Shown here piece after piece: positions 1-8,900 of a DNA stretch of 12,543 nucleotides (position 1 is its first letter; each line of letters starts with the position of its first letter). Source of the DNA: Flavobacteriia bacterium (lineage in GTDB: Bacteria; Bacteroidota; Bacteroidia; Flavobacteriales; Schleiferiaceae). Where the stretch lies: contig CATILC010000067.1 of the NCBI GenBank assembly GCA_949516455.1, forward strand, positions 1 through 12,543, written 5' to 3'. The notes beneath the pieces are model-generated. The model was not told the origin of the DNA. It made no database searches and saw only the letters and a list, made by a program, of their open reading frames with translations. Made by a program: the position numbers and the translations under genes.

Positions 1-2840
1 CTCATATCCACACTGAATGTCACATTGCTGCTTGCAGGAGGTGGGGGAGGTGGCGCTGTTGAACAAGCCGAACAGCTGTTCCAGCAAACGGCCTCAAGTG
101 TGGTGTCCTGAATGGTCATCAGGTAGCGGTTGGTGAATTGGCCCGAAGAATCGGTCACCGTACATGGGTCGCCCTGAGTAAAGGACTCAGCAGTGGTCCA
201 TCCGTCCAGAGTGAACTTATACTCGATGCCGGCCGTGCTGACGCTCAGCGTGGTTTCATAGATGCTGTCGCCATCGGCGTCTGTCATCGGGTTACAGCTT
301 CCGCACCAGTTGTTGAAGCTACCGTTCAGGTTGACTGTTCCAAAAGAACCAGAATACTGGCTCATGTCTACGCGGAAGGTCACATTCGCATTGGTTGGAA
401 TACCCACACAGTCCGAACAGCTGTTCCAGCATACCTCTGCCAGTGCTGTGTCGCCCAGAAGCTCAGCGAAGCGGTTGGTGAAGTTGCCCGTGGTCTTGGT
501 ACATGAAGAACCCGCTGTCAGGTTCTCCTGATCGTTCCAGCCATCGGCAGTGAATTTGTACTCGATCGAGTCAGCTGTCAGAGGAATGGTCACCGACCAG
601 ACGTCGTTGCCCATATCGGTCAGTGGGTTACAAGATCCGCACCAGCCGTTGAAGTCGCCATTCACAAAGATGCCTGAATAGCTTCCAGTGTAGTCGGCCA
701 CATCCACGGTGAAGGTGACGTTCTTGGTGGCGGGTGCTGCACTACAGGCAACGCAGGATTCCCAGCAGACCGTAGCCAAAGTACTGTCGCCATCAATGTT
801 AATTGTCCGATTGGTAAATCCACCATTGGTCACTGTGCAGCTTGAGCCCGCAATGAGTGTTTCGCTGGCATTCCAGTTGTCCAAAGTGTACTTGTATTCG
901 ATGGCTCCAGGCCCGATGGAATCGACAGTGACGGAATAGATGCCGTTGCCCATGTCCGCCAATTGATTGGCATCTCCGCTCCAGCTGTTGAAGGTGCCGC
1001 TGACATACACATTGCTGAATGCTCCGCTGTAGTTGCTCATATCCACGCTGAAGGTGATGTTGCCCTGCGCCGCCGGTGGAGCTACTGGACATATGGTGCA
1101 GGATTCCCAGCAAACCGTGGGAACGGTGGTATCGCCCAAGATCCTTAAGAAGCGGTTCGTGAAACCGCCCTTGGTCTTCGTACAGGGCTCACCGCCGGCA
1201 AAATTCTCTTGTCCGTTCCAGCCGTCGAGGGTGAATTTGTAGTCGATGGAGTCGGAAGAGAGCGGAAGGGTCACAGACCAAAGGCCGTTGCCCAGATCGG
1301 TCAGTGGGTTGCATGCACCGCACCAGCCATTGAAGTCTCCGTTCACATTCACAGTGGTGAAAGAGCCGCTGTAGTTGCTCATGTCCACACTCAGTGTCAC
1401 GTCATTTGTGGCAGGAGGAGGGGGAGGAGGTGATCCGGCCACGCTATCGCAGCTTGCCCAATAGGCGTAGAGGGTCTCGGCAGAACCGGTACGCATGTGG
1501 TAGCGGTTGAATCCACCTATGCCATTGCCTTCCGTGCAGGCACTGTCTGCTGCATCCAGCATTTCTTCATTGGCGCTGTTGGACACATCTCCATTGACAT
1601 ACTTGAAACGGATCTCAGCAGAGCAGATCTGTGGAACAGTCACTTCGTAGATGTTCGGGTCGTTCGTGCTGGGGCTCATGGCCAAGGCACCCGCCTGCCA
1701 GGGCGGAGAGGTGAAATCGCCCACCATCCAGACGCCTAGAGAGTCCGTTGTGACGCCTGTCATATTTACACGGAAGGTCACATCTGCTGCCGTGGGCATG
1801 CTCACGCAGACCGTATCGCTGTTGAAGCAATTGATGTCCGAAGAAGTGTGATTGACCACTGAGATCGAGCGGTTGTTGATGCTCTCCCAGGTGATATTTC
1901 CGTTGTAGTACTTCCTGAACTTGTAGGAATATGTTCCGGCCTGAAGTTGCTGGGTCACAGCGTAAACCCCGGCAGTACCGCTGGGGCTGAGCATATCGCC
2001 GCCTCCCCAATTATTGAAATCGCCGGCCACATCAACGGAGTCCCAGTTGCACTCGTTGTTCATGTCCACGCGGAACTGAACGAAGTAGGTCGGAGCAGAG
2101 CAGTTGCTGCAGCTGCCAAAGCAATAGGCAAAGAGCGCAGAGTCCCCAGAGATGGTCACCTCGCGGTTGTTGCTTGATGCGCAGCCACTTGGCACGCTTT
2201 CGTCGTCGCCCCAGGCATTGCCATTGACGTATTTGTATTGATACGAACCGGCGGGAAGCGATACGGTGACTTCATATATCCCGTCCCCGTCCGAATCGGA
2301 GAGTGCAGTTGTCCCCGGATTCCAGTTGCTTGGAAAGCCGGCGGCGGATTGAAAGTCTCCGGCCACATGGACCCCATTGGCACTGACCGTTTCCTGGCTC
2401 ATGTCCACACGAAAGGTCACATCAAAATTGTTTCCTGTGGCACAAGGGGCGCATTGGGCGTAGCAAACGGCCGGTAATACGGTGTCCCCGCTAACGGTCA
2501 GACCTCGATTGGTGCCGCCCACTGCACAAGAAGTCGGTGTGATTTCATCTTGTCCCCAGGCATTACCATTGATGAATTTGTACTGGTAGCTTCCAGCGGG
2601 AAGCTGAACGGTTACTTCGTAAATCCCGTCCTGATCGGCATCGCTCAAAGCAGTCGTCGCGGGATTCCAGTCGCCTGGAAAACCTGCTGCTGCCTGAAAG
2701 TTTCCAGCTACATGTACGCCGTTGGCACTCACAGCGCTTTGTTGATTCATGTCCACTCGGAAAGTGACATTGAGGTTTTGAGCTGAGGATAAAAATGGAA
2801 TACCCAAGATCAGAATGAATCCAAGTATCGATCTTCTCAT
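1..2840 (-). CDS. Secreted tandem-repeat protein of AMPK-beta/CBM48-like E-set modules (3' end beyond window)
   Basis: An open frame runs without a stop from ATG at 2840-2838 to the left edge (946 codons seen); the C-terminus is missing. Residues 1-20 are a signal peptide (MRRS, a hydrophobic core, cleavage after SSA). The rest is modules starting with V-T-F-x-V-D-M: residues 24-133, 140-247, 253-345, 353-464, 480-584, 594-699, 707-811, 819-926, and a ninth from 939. Each has G-x-F-N-x-W, then Y-K-F/Y and D/N-G-x-W, matching the glycogen-binding module of AMPK beta (SGSFNNW...YKFFVDG) and the CBM48/CBM20-like E-set fold. Most end in a Cys-rich tail (C-W-x-S-C-x-x-C). Hexaproline linkers lie at 471-476 and 930-935. 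Inference: an exported glycan-binding or structural surface protein. A T9SS sorting domain would be expected at the unseen end. Its own promoter region and the terminator upstream suggest separate transcription from the 2286-residue gene. No catalytic domain is visible. The reading frame is certain; the function is not. Confidence 0.93.
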   Translation of the reverse strand, partial: MRRSILGFILILGIPFLSSAQNLNVTFRVDMNQQSAVSANGVHVAGNFQAAAGFPGDWNPATTALSDADQDGIYEVTVQLPAGSYQYKFINGNAWGQDEITPTSCAVGGTNRGLTVSGDTVLPAVCYAQCAPCATGNNFDVTFRVDMSQETVSANGVHVAGDFQSAAGFPSNWNPGTTALSDSDGDGIYEVTVSLPAGSYQYKYVNGNAWGDDESVPSGCASSNNREVTISGDSALFAYCFGSCSNCSAPTYFVQFRVDMNNECNWDSVDVAGDFNNWGGGDMLSPSGTAGVYAVTQQLQAGTYSYKFRKYYNGNITWESINNRSISVVNHTSSDINCFNSDTVCVSMPTAADVTFRVNMTGVTTDSLGVWMVGDFTSPPWQAGALAMSPSTNDPNIYEVTVPQICSAEIRFKYVNGDVSNSANEEMLDAADSACTEGNGIGGFNRYHMRTGSAETLYAYWASCDSVAGSPPPPPPATNDVTLSVDMSNYSGSFTTVNVNGDFNGWCGACNPLTDLGNGLWSVTLPLSSDSIDYKFTLDGWNGQENFAGGEPCTKTKGGFTNRFLRILGDTTVPTVCWESCTICPVAPPAAQGNITFSVDMSNYSGAFSNVYVSGTFNSWSGDANQLADMGNGIYSVTVDSIGPGAIEYKYTLDNWNASETLIAGSSCTVTNGGFTNRTINIDGDSTLATVCWESCVACSAAPATKNVTFTVDVADYTGSYSGIFVNGDFNGWCGSCNPLTDMGNDVWSVTIPLTADSIEYKFTADGWNDQENLTAGSSCTKTTGNFTNRFAELLGDTALAEVCWNSCSDCVGIPTNANVTFRVDMSQYSGSFGTVNLNGSFNNWCGSCNPMTDADGDSIYETTLSVSTAGIEYKFTLDGWTTAESFTQGDPCTVTDSSGQFTNRYLMTIQDTTLEAVCWNSCSACSTAPPPPPPASSNVTFSVDM
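36..53 (-). other. Hexaproline linker between modules 8 and 9
   Basis: Six proline codons encode residues 930-935, following C-S-T-A and followed by A-S-S-N-V-T-F, the start of module 9. The codons differ slightly from the first linker (CCA used twice here, none there), so this is not a very recent exact copy. Confidence 0.9.
63..2771 (-). repeat. Tandem array of eight complete ~105-residue E-set modules
   Basis: Module spans on the minus strand are about 2771-2442, 2423-2100, 2084-1806, 1784-1449, 1403-1089, 1061-744, 722-408 and 386-63; a ninth begins at 26. They fall into types. Modules 1-2 carry S-A-N-G-V-H-V-A-G and D-x-D-G-I-Y-E-V-T-V and have four cysteines. Modules 3 and 4 are the most divergent, with three cysteines each. 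Modules 5, 7 and 8 carry F-N-x-W-C-G-x-C-N-P and have six cysteines. Module 6 is close to 5 and 7 but lacks the WCGxC pair. Many synonymous differences between copies suggest old duplications under protein-level selection rather than recent slippage. Confidence 0.9.
1413..1430 (-). other. Hexaproline linker between modules 4 and 5
   Basis: Six consecutive proline codons encode residues 471-476, flanked by A-G-S and A-T-N. A second hexaproline occurs exactly four modules later (nt 36-53). Six prolines in a row should stall ribosomes and call for elongation factor P. In the folded protein they would form a stiff polyproline spacer. Confidence 0.9.
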
Positions 2841-2859
2841 ATTCGGTTGGTTTAGGTTG

Positions 2860-2876
2860 AGTGTGATATATACACT
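2860..2876. promoter_or_regulatory. Second inverted repeat with the same AGTGT/ACACT half-site
   Basis: AGTGT (2860-2864) and ACACT (2872-2876) flank a 7-bp AT-rich centre. The half-site is shared with the perfect dyad 38 bp away centre to centre. This copy sits at the proposed transcription start. The shared half-site suggests one DNA-binding protein contacting both, which is inference. Confidence 0.35.
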
Positions 2877-2878
2877 TA

Positions 2879-2912
2879 CAAGAATAGGAAAAATATAAGT
2901 GTTCACGCAACA
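2879..2912 (-). promoter_or_regulatory. Candidate Bacteroidota-type promoter for the E-set repeat gene
   Basis: Read on the minus strand, TGTTG (2912-2908) is followed after 21 nt by TATTCTTG (2886-2879), a one-mismatch match to the -7 consensus TAnnTTTG. The start of transcription would fall near 2872, giving a leader of about 30 nt before ATG at 2840. The leader shows no Shine-Dalgarno sequence, as is common in this phylum. Pattern match only. Confidence 0.45.
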
Positions 2913-2916
2913 CTTA
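2896..2916. promoter_or_regulatory. Perfect 8-bp inverted repeat, possible operator
   Basis: TAAGTGTT (2896-2903), five spacer bases, then AACACTTA (2909-2916) form a perfect dyad. It overlaps the -33 element and spacer of the candidate promoter, where a repressor or activator would sit. It could also fold as an RNA hairpin, but it would lie upstream of the proposed transcription start. Confidence 0.5.
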
Positions 2917-2951
2917 GCATCCTTGCTTGCCTGGAACAGAAAGTTTAGCGC

Positions 2952-2979
2952 AAAAAAAAGCCCCGCATTTGCGGGGCTT
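2952..2979 (-). terminator. Rho-independent terminator of the 2286-residue gene
   Basis: On the minus strand a stem of AAGCCCCGC and GCGGGGCTT with a 4-nt loop (2958-2979) runs into eight T residues (2959-2952). It begins about 20 bp past the TAA stop at 3002-3000. The GC-rich stem followed by a U-tract is textbook. It separates the large gene from the E-set repeat gene transcribed in the same direction. Confidence 0.93.
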
Positions 2980-2999
2980 GAAAGTGCATCTAAGACAGC

Positions 3000-5900
3000 T
3001 TAGTGCTTGACCACCTGCTCAGTGATGATCTCGTCGTTGGTCTGTACGCGGACCATGTAGACACCTTGAGCCAGATGGCTGATGTCAAAGTCCACTTCAG
3101 CACCCTCAACGATCTGAGAGGCGATGAGCTTGCCGCTCATATCCAGGAGGCTGACCTCTGCTCCAGCAGCAGCTGCAACATAAAGGACATTCTTCGCTGG
3201 ATTAGGATAGATGGAGACAACGCCCGCATCTGATCCATTCGCAGCATTGGTACCGCTCTTAGCGCCGGCACTGCTGTAACCCTTGGCCTCACGACAAGTG
3301 AACTCGGAATTGGTCGCGCTTGTGCCGTCGTTGTAACGGGTGAAGGCAACGAATTCGTAGTTACCATTTGGATTTCCACTACCTGCAAAGTCCACAGAGA
3401 TCGTGGTGTTTTGCGTCAGTGGCGTATTGGTCCACGACTGAGTATTTCTCAGGCGATAGGCCATACGATAACCGATGAGCGTGGCACCCGTGGGCAGTGT
3501 AGGAGCAGTAAAGCTTCCGACAAAGATGGTTGGTCCACCCTTGGTCAGCGTGAAGCCACCTGGTACCGCTGTGTTGTCCAGAGTGGAAGCCGTGATGGAA
3601 TCCGTTACTGTACAACCTGCTGCATCCGTGATGCTCACTGTCAGGGTCTGACCCTGAGAGGCGAAGGTTCGCTTGGTAGTGGCACCGTTGCTCCACAGTA
3701 TGCTTGGAGCACCATATCCACCGGCGTATCCAGCACGCAGGAGAACGGAGTCAGCAGCACAAGTAGCAGATCTCTGCTCAACCATGGTCAGCGTCTGAGG
3801 CTTACATGGGATGGTCAGCGTGTCTGCACAAGCGATGGAAGAGTGCCATGTTCCGCACTGCTCCACTTCAATCCAGACAACGACATCTGATCCCTGCCAT
3901 CCGAGTACGTTGATACCCTTATTGCCCTGGAGCGCTCCGTTGATGGTCTTGGTGCGTGTGTTGGTCATATCAGTAGACTGAGCATACTTCAAGCGGAAGT
4001 TGTCGCCCGCCAATGGACCGAACCATGCACGGTATGCACCCTGCTTGGCATTCAGAGTCTGGATGGAATCCACTCCGAAGCAAGGCATTGCGAGGGTAGT
4101 GAAGTCACCCATCACTGGCGCAGAAGTGTCGCCTGTGGCGCAAAGACCGCGTACGTAGTAGTCATAACCAGTAGCTGAGCTCAAGCAAGTGAGGTTGACA
4201 CGCTCCTTGTTGGCCGTAACAGAAGTACCGCTGCCAGGAGTGAAGCCAGTCGCACCATACTCAACATACCACTGCTGGTGTGCAGAGTCTCCAACCCACT
4301 CGAGGCGAGCAGAGAAGTTGGTTACGTTGGTCTCGTTCAGGCCGGTCACCAATCCGCAGACTGCAGGTGGTGGAGCTACTGAACAGCTTGCAGTGAACGA
4401 ACCGAGGTTCTGTGATCCGCTCAATGTAGAACCAGAAGCCCAGCTTGCTACCGTATTTCCAGAAGGATCAACGATGTCAAATGAAGCCTCATCAGACCAA
4501 GTGCCTGGATTCTGAACAACTACATTGGTTGCGTAGCCGTCACAGAGTGTAACAGTTGTGGTATCTGAGTTACCAGATGTGAAACCTGATCCGAATGCAT
4601 CAACGATCACACCGTTCTGCTCGATACCGATCACTGTACCACTCCAACCGTCTCCATAAGTATCACCCATGATCACAGTGAACGGACAAGAGTTCGCTGC
4701 AGCACAGAGTGGGGTAGTGAAGTTACCCGACACGCTGGGTGAGTTGCCGTTTCCGTTGGAACAGACCTCAGAAACATAGTACGTGTACACTGCTCCGTTG
4801 GTCAGACCAGTGATGTTGTAGAATGTATCCGTAGATGTTACCATGGTGCCTGAACCTTGAGTGAATCCAGCAGGACCGTACTCAATATCCCATGACGTGG
4901 CAGCAGGGTCAGCAGAACTCCAGCTCAATGTAGCAGAGCTCGCGTCGATATTGGACGCTGAAAGATTCGTTACAGGGAAACAGAGTGGCGCCTCGTCGAT
5001 AGAGAAGTTGTCCACCGCCATGTCACCTGTGAAGCTACCGTTCCGGTTACCCGAGAAACGGATCTCGATGACACCGTAGACCAGGTATGGGCTCAGATCC
5101 ACAGTTGCTTCGATCCATGGGTCAGTGCCTGAATTCTGCTGCTGACCAGAGATCGACCAGATCACAGTATTCAGTGTATCGGCTACAACGCTTACCGCCA
5201 GGGTACCCATTGTTGCACCATACATGTGGTATTCGAAGGAAAGCTCAGGATTGCTCATACCAGAAATGTCCAAGTCTGGACTCCAGACTTCAGATGAACC
5301 TGCTCCTGTGGAAGTCTCCAGGTACATGTATTGTCCACTTCCACCGCTGCCAGCACTTGGTCCTGTATTGAAAGATCCAGTACCGCCTGAGATCGTCCTC
5401 CAGAATGGACCACCTGTATAGTTCTGGTTCCACCACCAGCAGTTCTCAGAACCAATGATTCCGCCGGCAGCACTCACAAACAGATCGTAATCGTTGTAGT
5501 AAGGTGCTACAGTCGGTGCACATGATGTGGTCACATTGAATGTGGCCCATGCACTTACATCACCAGGGCCGCAACTGTCTCTCAGCCAAATTGTGTAGGC
5601 TGTACTTGGCATGAGAGAGGAATCTCTAGCAGTACCACTGTTGGTATCGGTATTCATTACCGATGCCGAGATGGCTGTTCCAAGTGGAAGTACCGCCCAC
5701 TGCACATAAGAGGCAGAGATGTTGGGCGTCCAGTTGAACTGAACCTGATTTGGCCAAATAAAGGCATTGGTAAATACAGGTGCTGGACAAGAAACTGTTG
5801 TGGTAAAGGTGATAGGACCTTGCCATACAGAGTTATCCGAAGAACAGTTGGTCTGTACATAGACGTCGTAGCTCGTGGTCGTTGTCAGTCCGCTGAGGAC

Positions 5901-8900
5901 AGTGAACGTATCAGGAGTTGTGACGATGGTACCTGTGCCTTGAGCAAAGCCAGAAGGACCATACTCGACATTGTAGTCGATGGCGTTGTTGGCCGCAGTC
6001 CAACTGATCATGGCGCTTGTGCCGATGACCTGGCTTGCAGACAGTGCACCTGGCTCCGGGCAATCGGGTACCTTCTCCACTACGAAATCATCCACGAAGC
6101 AGTCAGGACCCCATCCTGAGGCAAATACAAATTCGAAGACCACATTCTTACCCGTGTAGGACGTATCGAGAACAATGATCTCATTGATGAAGTCTGCATC
6201 GCCACCCAATGGTGGAGCAGTATTCTGCGCATTTGGCGAGTCGAAAGCAGGACCCTGCAGATACTGAAGCGTATCCCAGTTGGATGTACCTGCTTCTGCA
6301 ACACGCAGAGTCAGCGCATCATTCGGATAGGCTGTGCTGTATGAGTGTGCCCAGTTGAACTTAACCCGTGCATCGTTTGCGATGTCGATGGTTGGAGATA
6401 CCGCGTATGCTACATTGGGTGTGTTGAACGACCAGAAAGATGCTTCCATGTAATCGTTGCCGTATTGGACTGGGGTAAATGTACCGTTGTCCAGATCCCA
6501 GCACGTAGGAGGCCATACACCAGTGGTGTCATCGAAGGTCTCCATGTAAGGCATAGAAACCGGAGCACACAGAGTGGTCACGGTAAGTGGTCCAACCCAA
6601 CCGCTGGTTGCGCTTCCGCAATCGGTCTGTACATAGACGTCATAGCTGGTGTTTGGCATCAGCGCCGTGGTGGAACCTTGTCCGAAGACGCTGGTTGTTG
6701 TTGTGCCCTGAACAGAGAATGTCGACCCACTTCCTTGGCCATAACCTGCAGGGCCCCACTCTACGTTGAAATCGGTACCCGTAGCTGTCCAGCTGATATC
6801 AAAGCTTGTGGAGGTAACAGCGGTCGTTGTCAGACCAGATGGATCGAAGCAAGAAGGTGCCTCACTGATGCTCACATCATCGATGGCCATATCACTGGTG
6901 AAACTCGTGCCACTCTGTGCGCGGAAACGGATTTGAACACTTGATGCGCCAGTAGCCAAGGTTGCAGCCGCCTTGTCATAAGGTGCAGTCTGCGAAGCTG
7001 TTTGCTGTCCTGAAAGCAGGACAACATCTCTCTGCCAACCATTGATGTCGTCGTACACATCAACATGAAGGTCACCCATTGCGGAGCCAAACATGTGGTA
7101 GTAGAACTCAAGATATGGTGTGGTCAATGCAGTTACATCGATCACAGGAGAGAGAAGAGAGTTCGTATCTCCAGAACCACCCGAAGTCTCCAAGAACATG
7201 TAAATTCCAGAAGACGAACCTGTTGTGTTGTCCACAGTAGGTCCAGTACTGCTTGAGGGCGTCCCTCCGTTGTCTGCGTACCATCTTGGGTTGGAAGTGG
7301 ATTGATGCTGGCTCCAACATCCAAAACGGTTGGCCGTTCCAGTTGAGAGGGATTCAAAGTCGTCCATCCAAGGCGCAGTCTCCAAGCATTCAGTGGTTAC
7401 AGTCAAAGGACCTTCCCAAACACTTGTGCTGGTTCCGCAGTTGGTCTGTACATACACATCATAGCTTGTATTCGGCATGATGGCTGTTGTTGTCCCCTGT
7501 CCGTTGATCGTAACGGAAGTAGCGCCAGTAACAGAGAATGCAGCTCCGGTACCTTGGGCGTAACCTGCAGGGCCGTACTCCACGTTGAAGTCTGTGTCAG
7601 TAGAAGACCAGCTCACGTCAAAGCTTGCAGGCAGAATATTCGAAGCCGAAAGACTAGTGGGCTCCACGCAAGCAGGAAGTGCCTCGACGAGGAAGTCGTC
7701 TACAAAGCAGTCTGGTCCCCAACCAGAGTTGAAGATGAATTCGAAGACTACATCCTTGCCTGTAAGTCCTGCGTCAAGGATCATGACCTCTGGAACGAAA
7801 GTCGCAGCAGGCGTTGTGTTGCCCGCACCTGGAGCACTGAATGGAGGACCTTGAAGGTTCTTGATCGTATCCCAGTTGGATGTTCCGGCTTCTGCTACAC
7901 GCAGGATCAGCTGGTCTCCAGGATAGGTAGTGCTGAACAGGTGGCTCCATGCAAATGAAGCGCGTGCATCTGCAGTCAAAGTGATCACAGGAGACACTGC
8001 TACTGCATAGTTACCTGAAGACCAGGACCAGAAGCTGGCTTCCATGTAGTCGCCGCCGAACTGAACAGGCGTTCTTGTCCCGTTGTCTATATCCCAGCAG
8101 TCAGGAGGCCACACGCCGTCGAAGCCTTCGAGATAAGGCATTGCAACGGTATTACAGGCAGTACGCCCAGTACCAGCAAGCGACCATCCGCTGGTTCCTG
8201 AACTACCGCAATCAGCCTGCACATACACATCATAAAGTGTATTGGCAGACAATCCGGTCAGTTGTGCAGAAGTACCTGTAGATGTCATTGTGGATCCTGT
8301 TCCCTGGGTAAATCCGGAAGGTCCGTACTCAATGTTGAAAGACTGAGCGTTACCACCGCTGTGTGTCCAGCTGAAGTCCAAAGTGGAAGCCGTAGAAACA
8401 GTATTGGACACATTCAAAGGAGTTTCACACTGGGGGATAGCTACCCAAGACCAATCGTCTGAATACCAATAGCTATAGGACTGGATCGCCAAAGCCCCGT
8501 TTGCAGGGTTGTGTGGGCGAACATCCAATACAATTGGGTTGTATGTGCCAAAAGCAGAATAGGCGATGACAAATGAATCCAATGGAACAAAAGTGCTCGC
8601 GTCTGTTGGGTCAGAAAGAACACCAAGGGCAATCGGACAACCCAATGTGGAACCCGCTCTTCCTGTAAGCTCCAGTCTGTGGGTACCCGCTCCCTGATTT
8701 GTGGTCGGGGGAAGGAGAACAGTCACTGGCGAAGTGGAAGTACCGCTCTGGTAGTAATAGTTCGGCTGTGAAGGCGTAGTGGAATTGGTTGTGGCATAGA
8801 CGAAGCCAGTGGTACCCACTTTTTCAAAACAGCCCCATTTGGAGATGCTCGAACCCGTTTGGTAGGAGTCAAAGTTTTCCGTCCAAGTGGCCACAGGCGC

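Noticed and set aside
1615..2010. Minus-strand 131-codon frame overlapping the E-set repeat gene
   Set aside because: It is an alternate frame of modules 3-4. The main frame runs without a stop for 946 codons with repeating motifs, so this is a shadow.
63..2771. Regular repeats considered as a CRISPR or DNA satellite array
   Set aside because: The period is about 320-380 bp, copies differ at many synonymous sites, and all keep one open frame. They are protein modules.
3411..3890. Plus-strand 159-codon frame opposite the C-terminal part of the adhesin
   Set aside because: Antisense shadow of a region encoding SprB-like and FN3-like sequence. No start context or family resemblance.
6345..6944. 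Plus-strand 199-codon frame inside the giant adhesin gene
   Set aside because: It is antisense to a well-supported coding frame with clear domain motifs, and its translation has mixed composition with no motifs. Long antisense frames arise easily in such genes.
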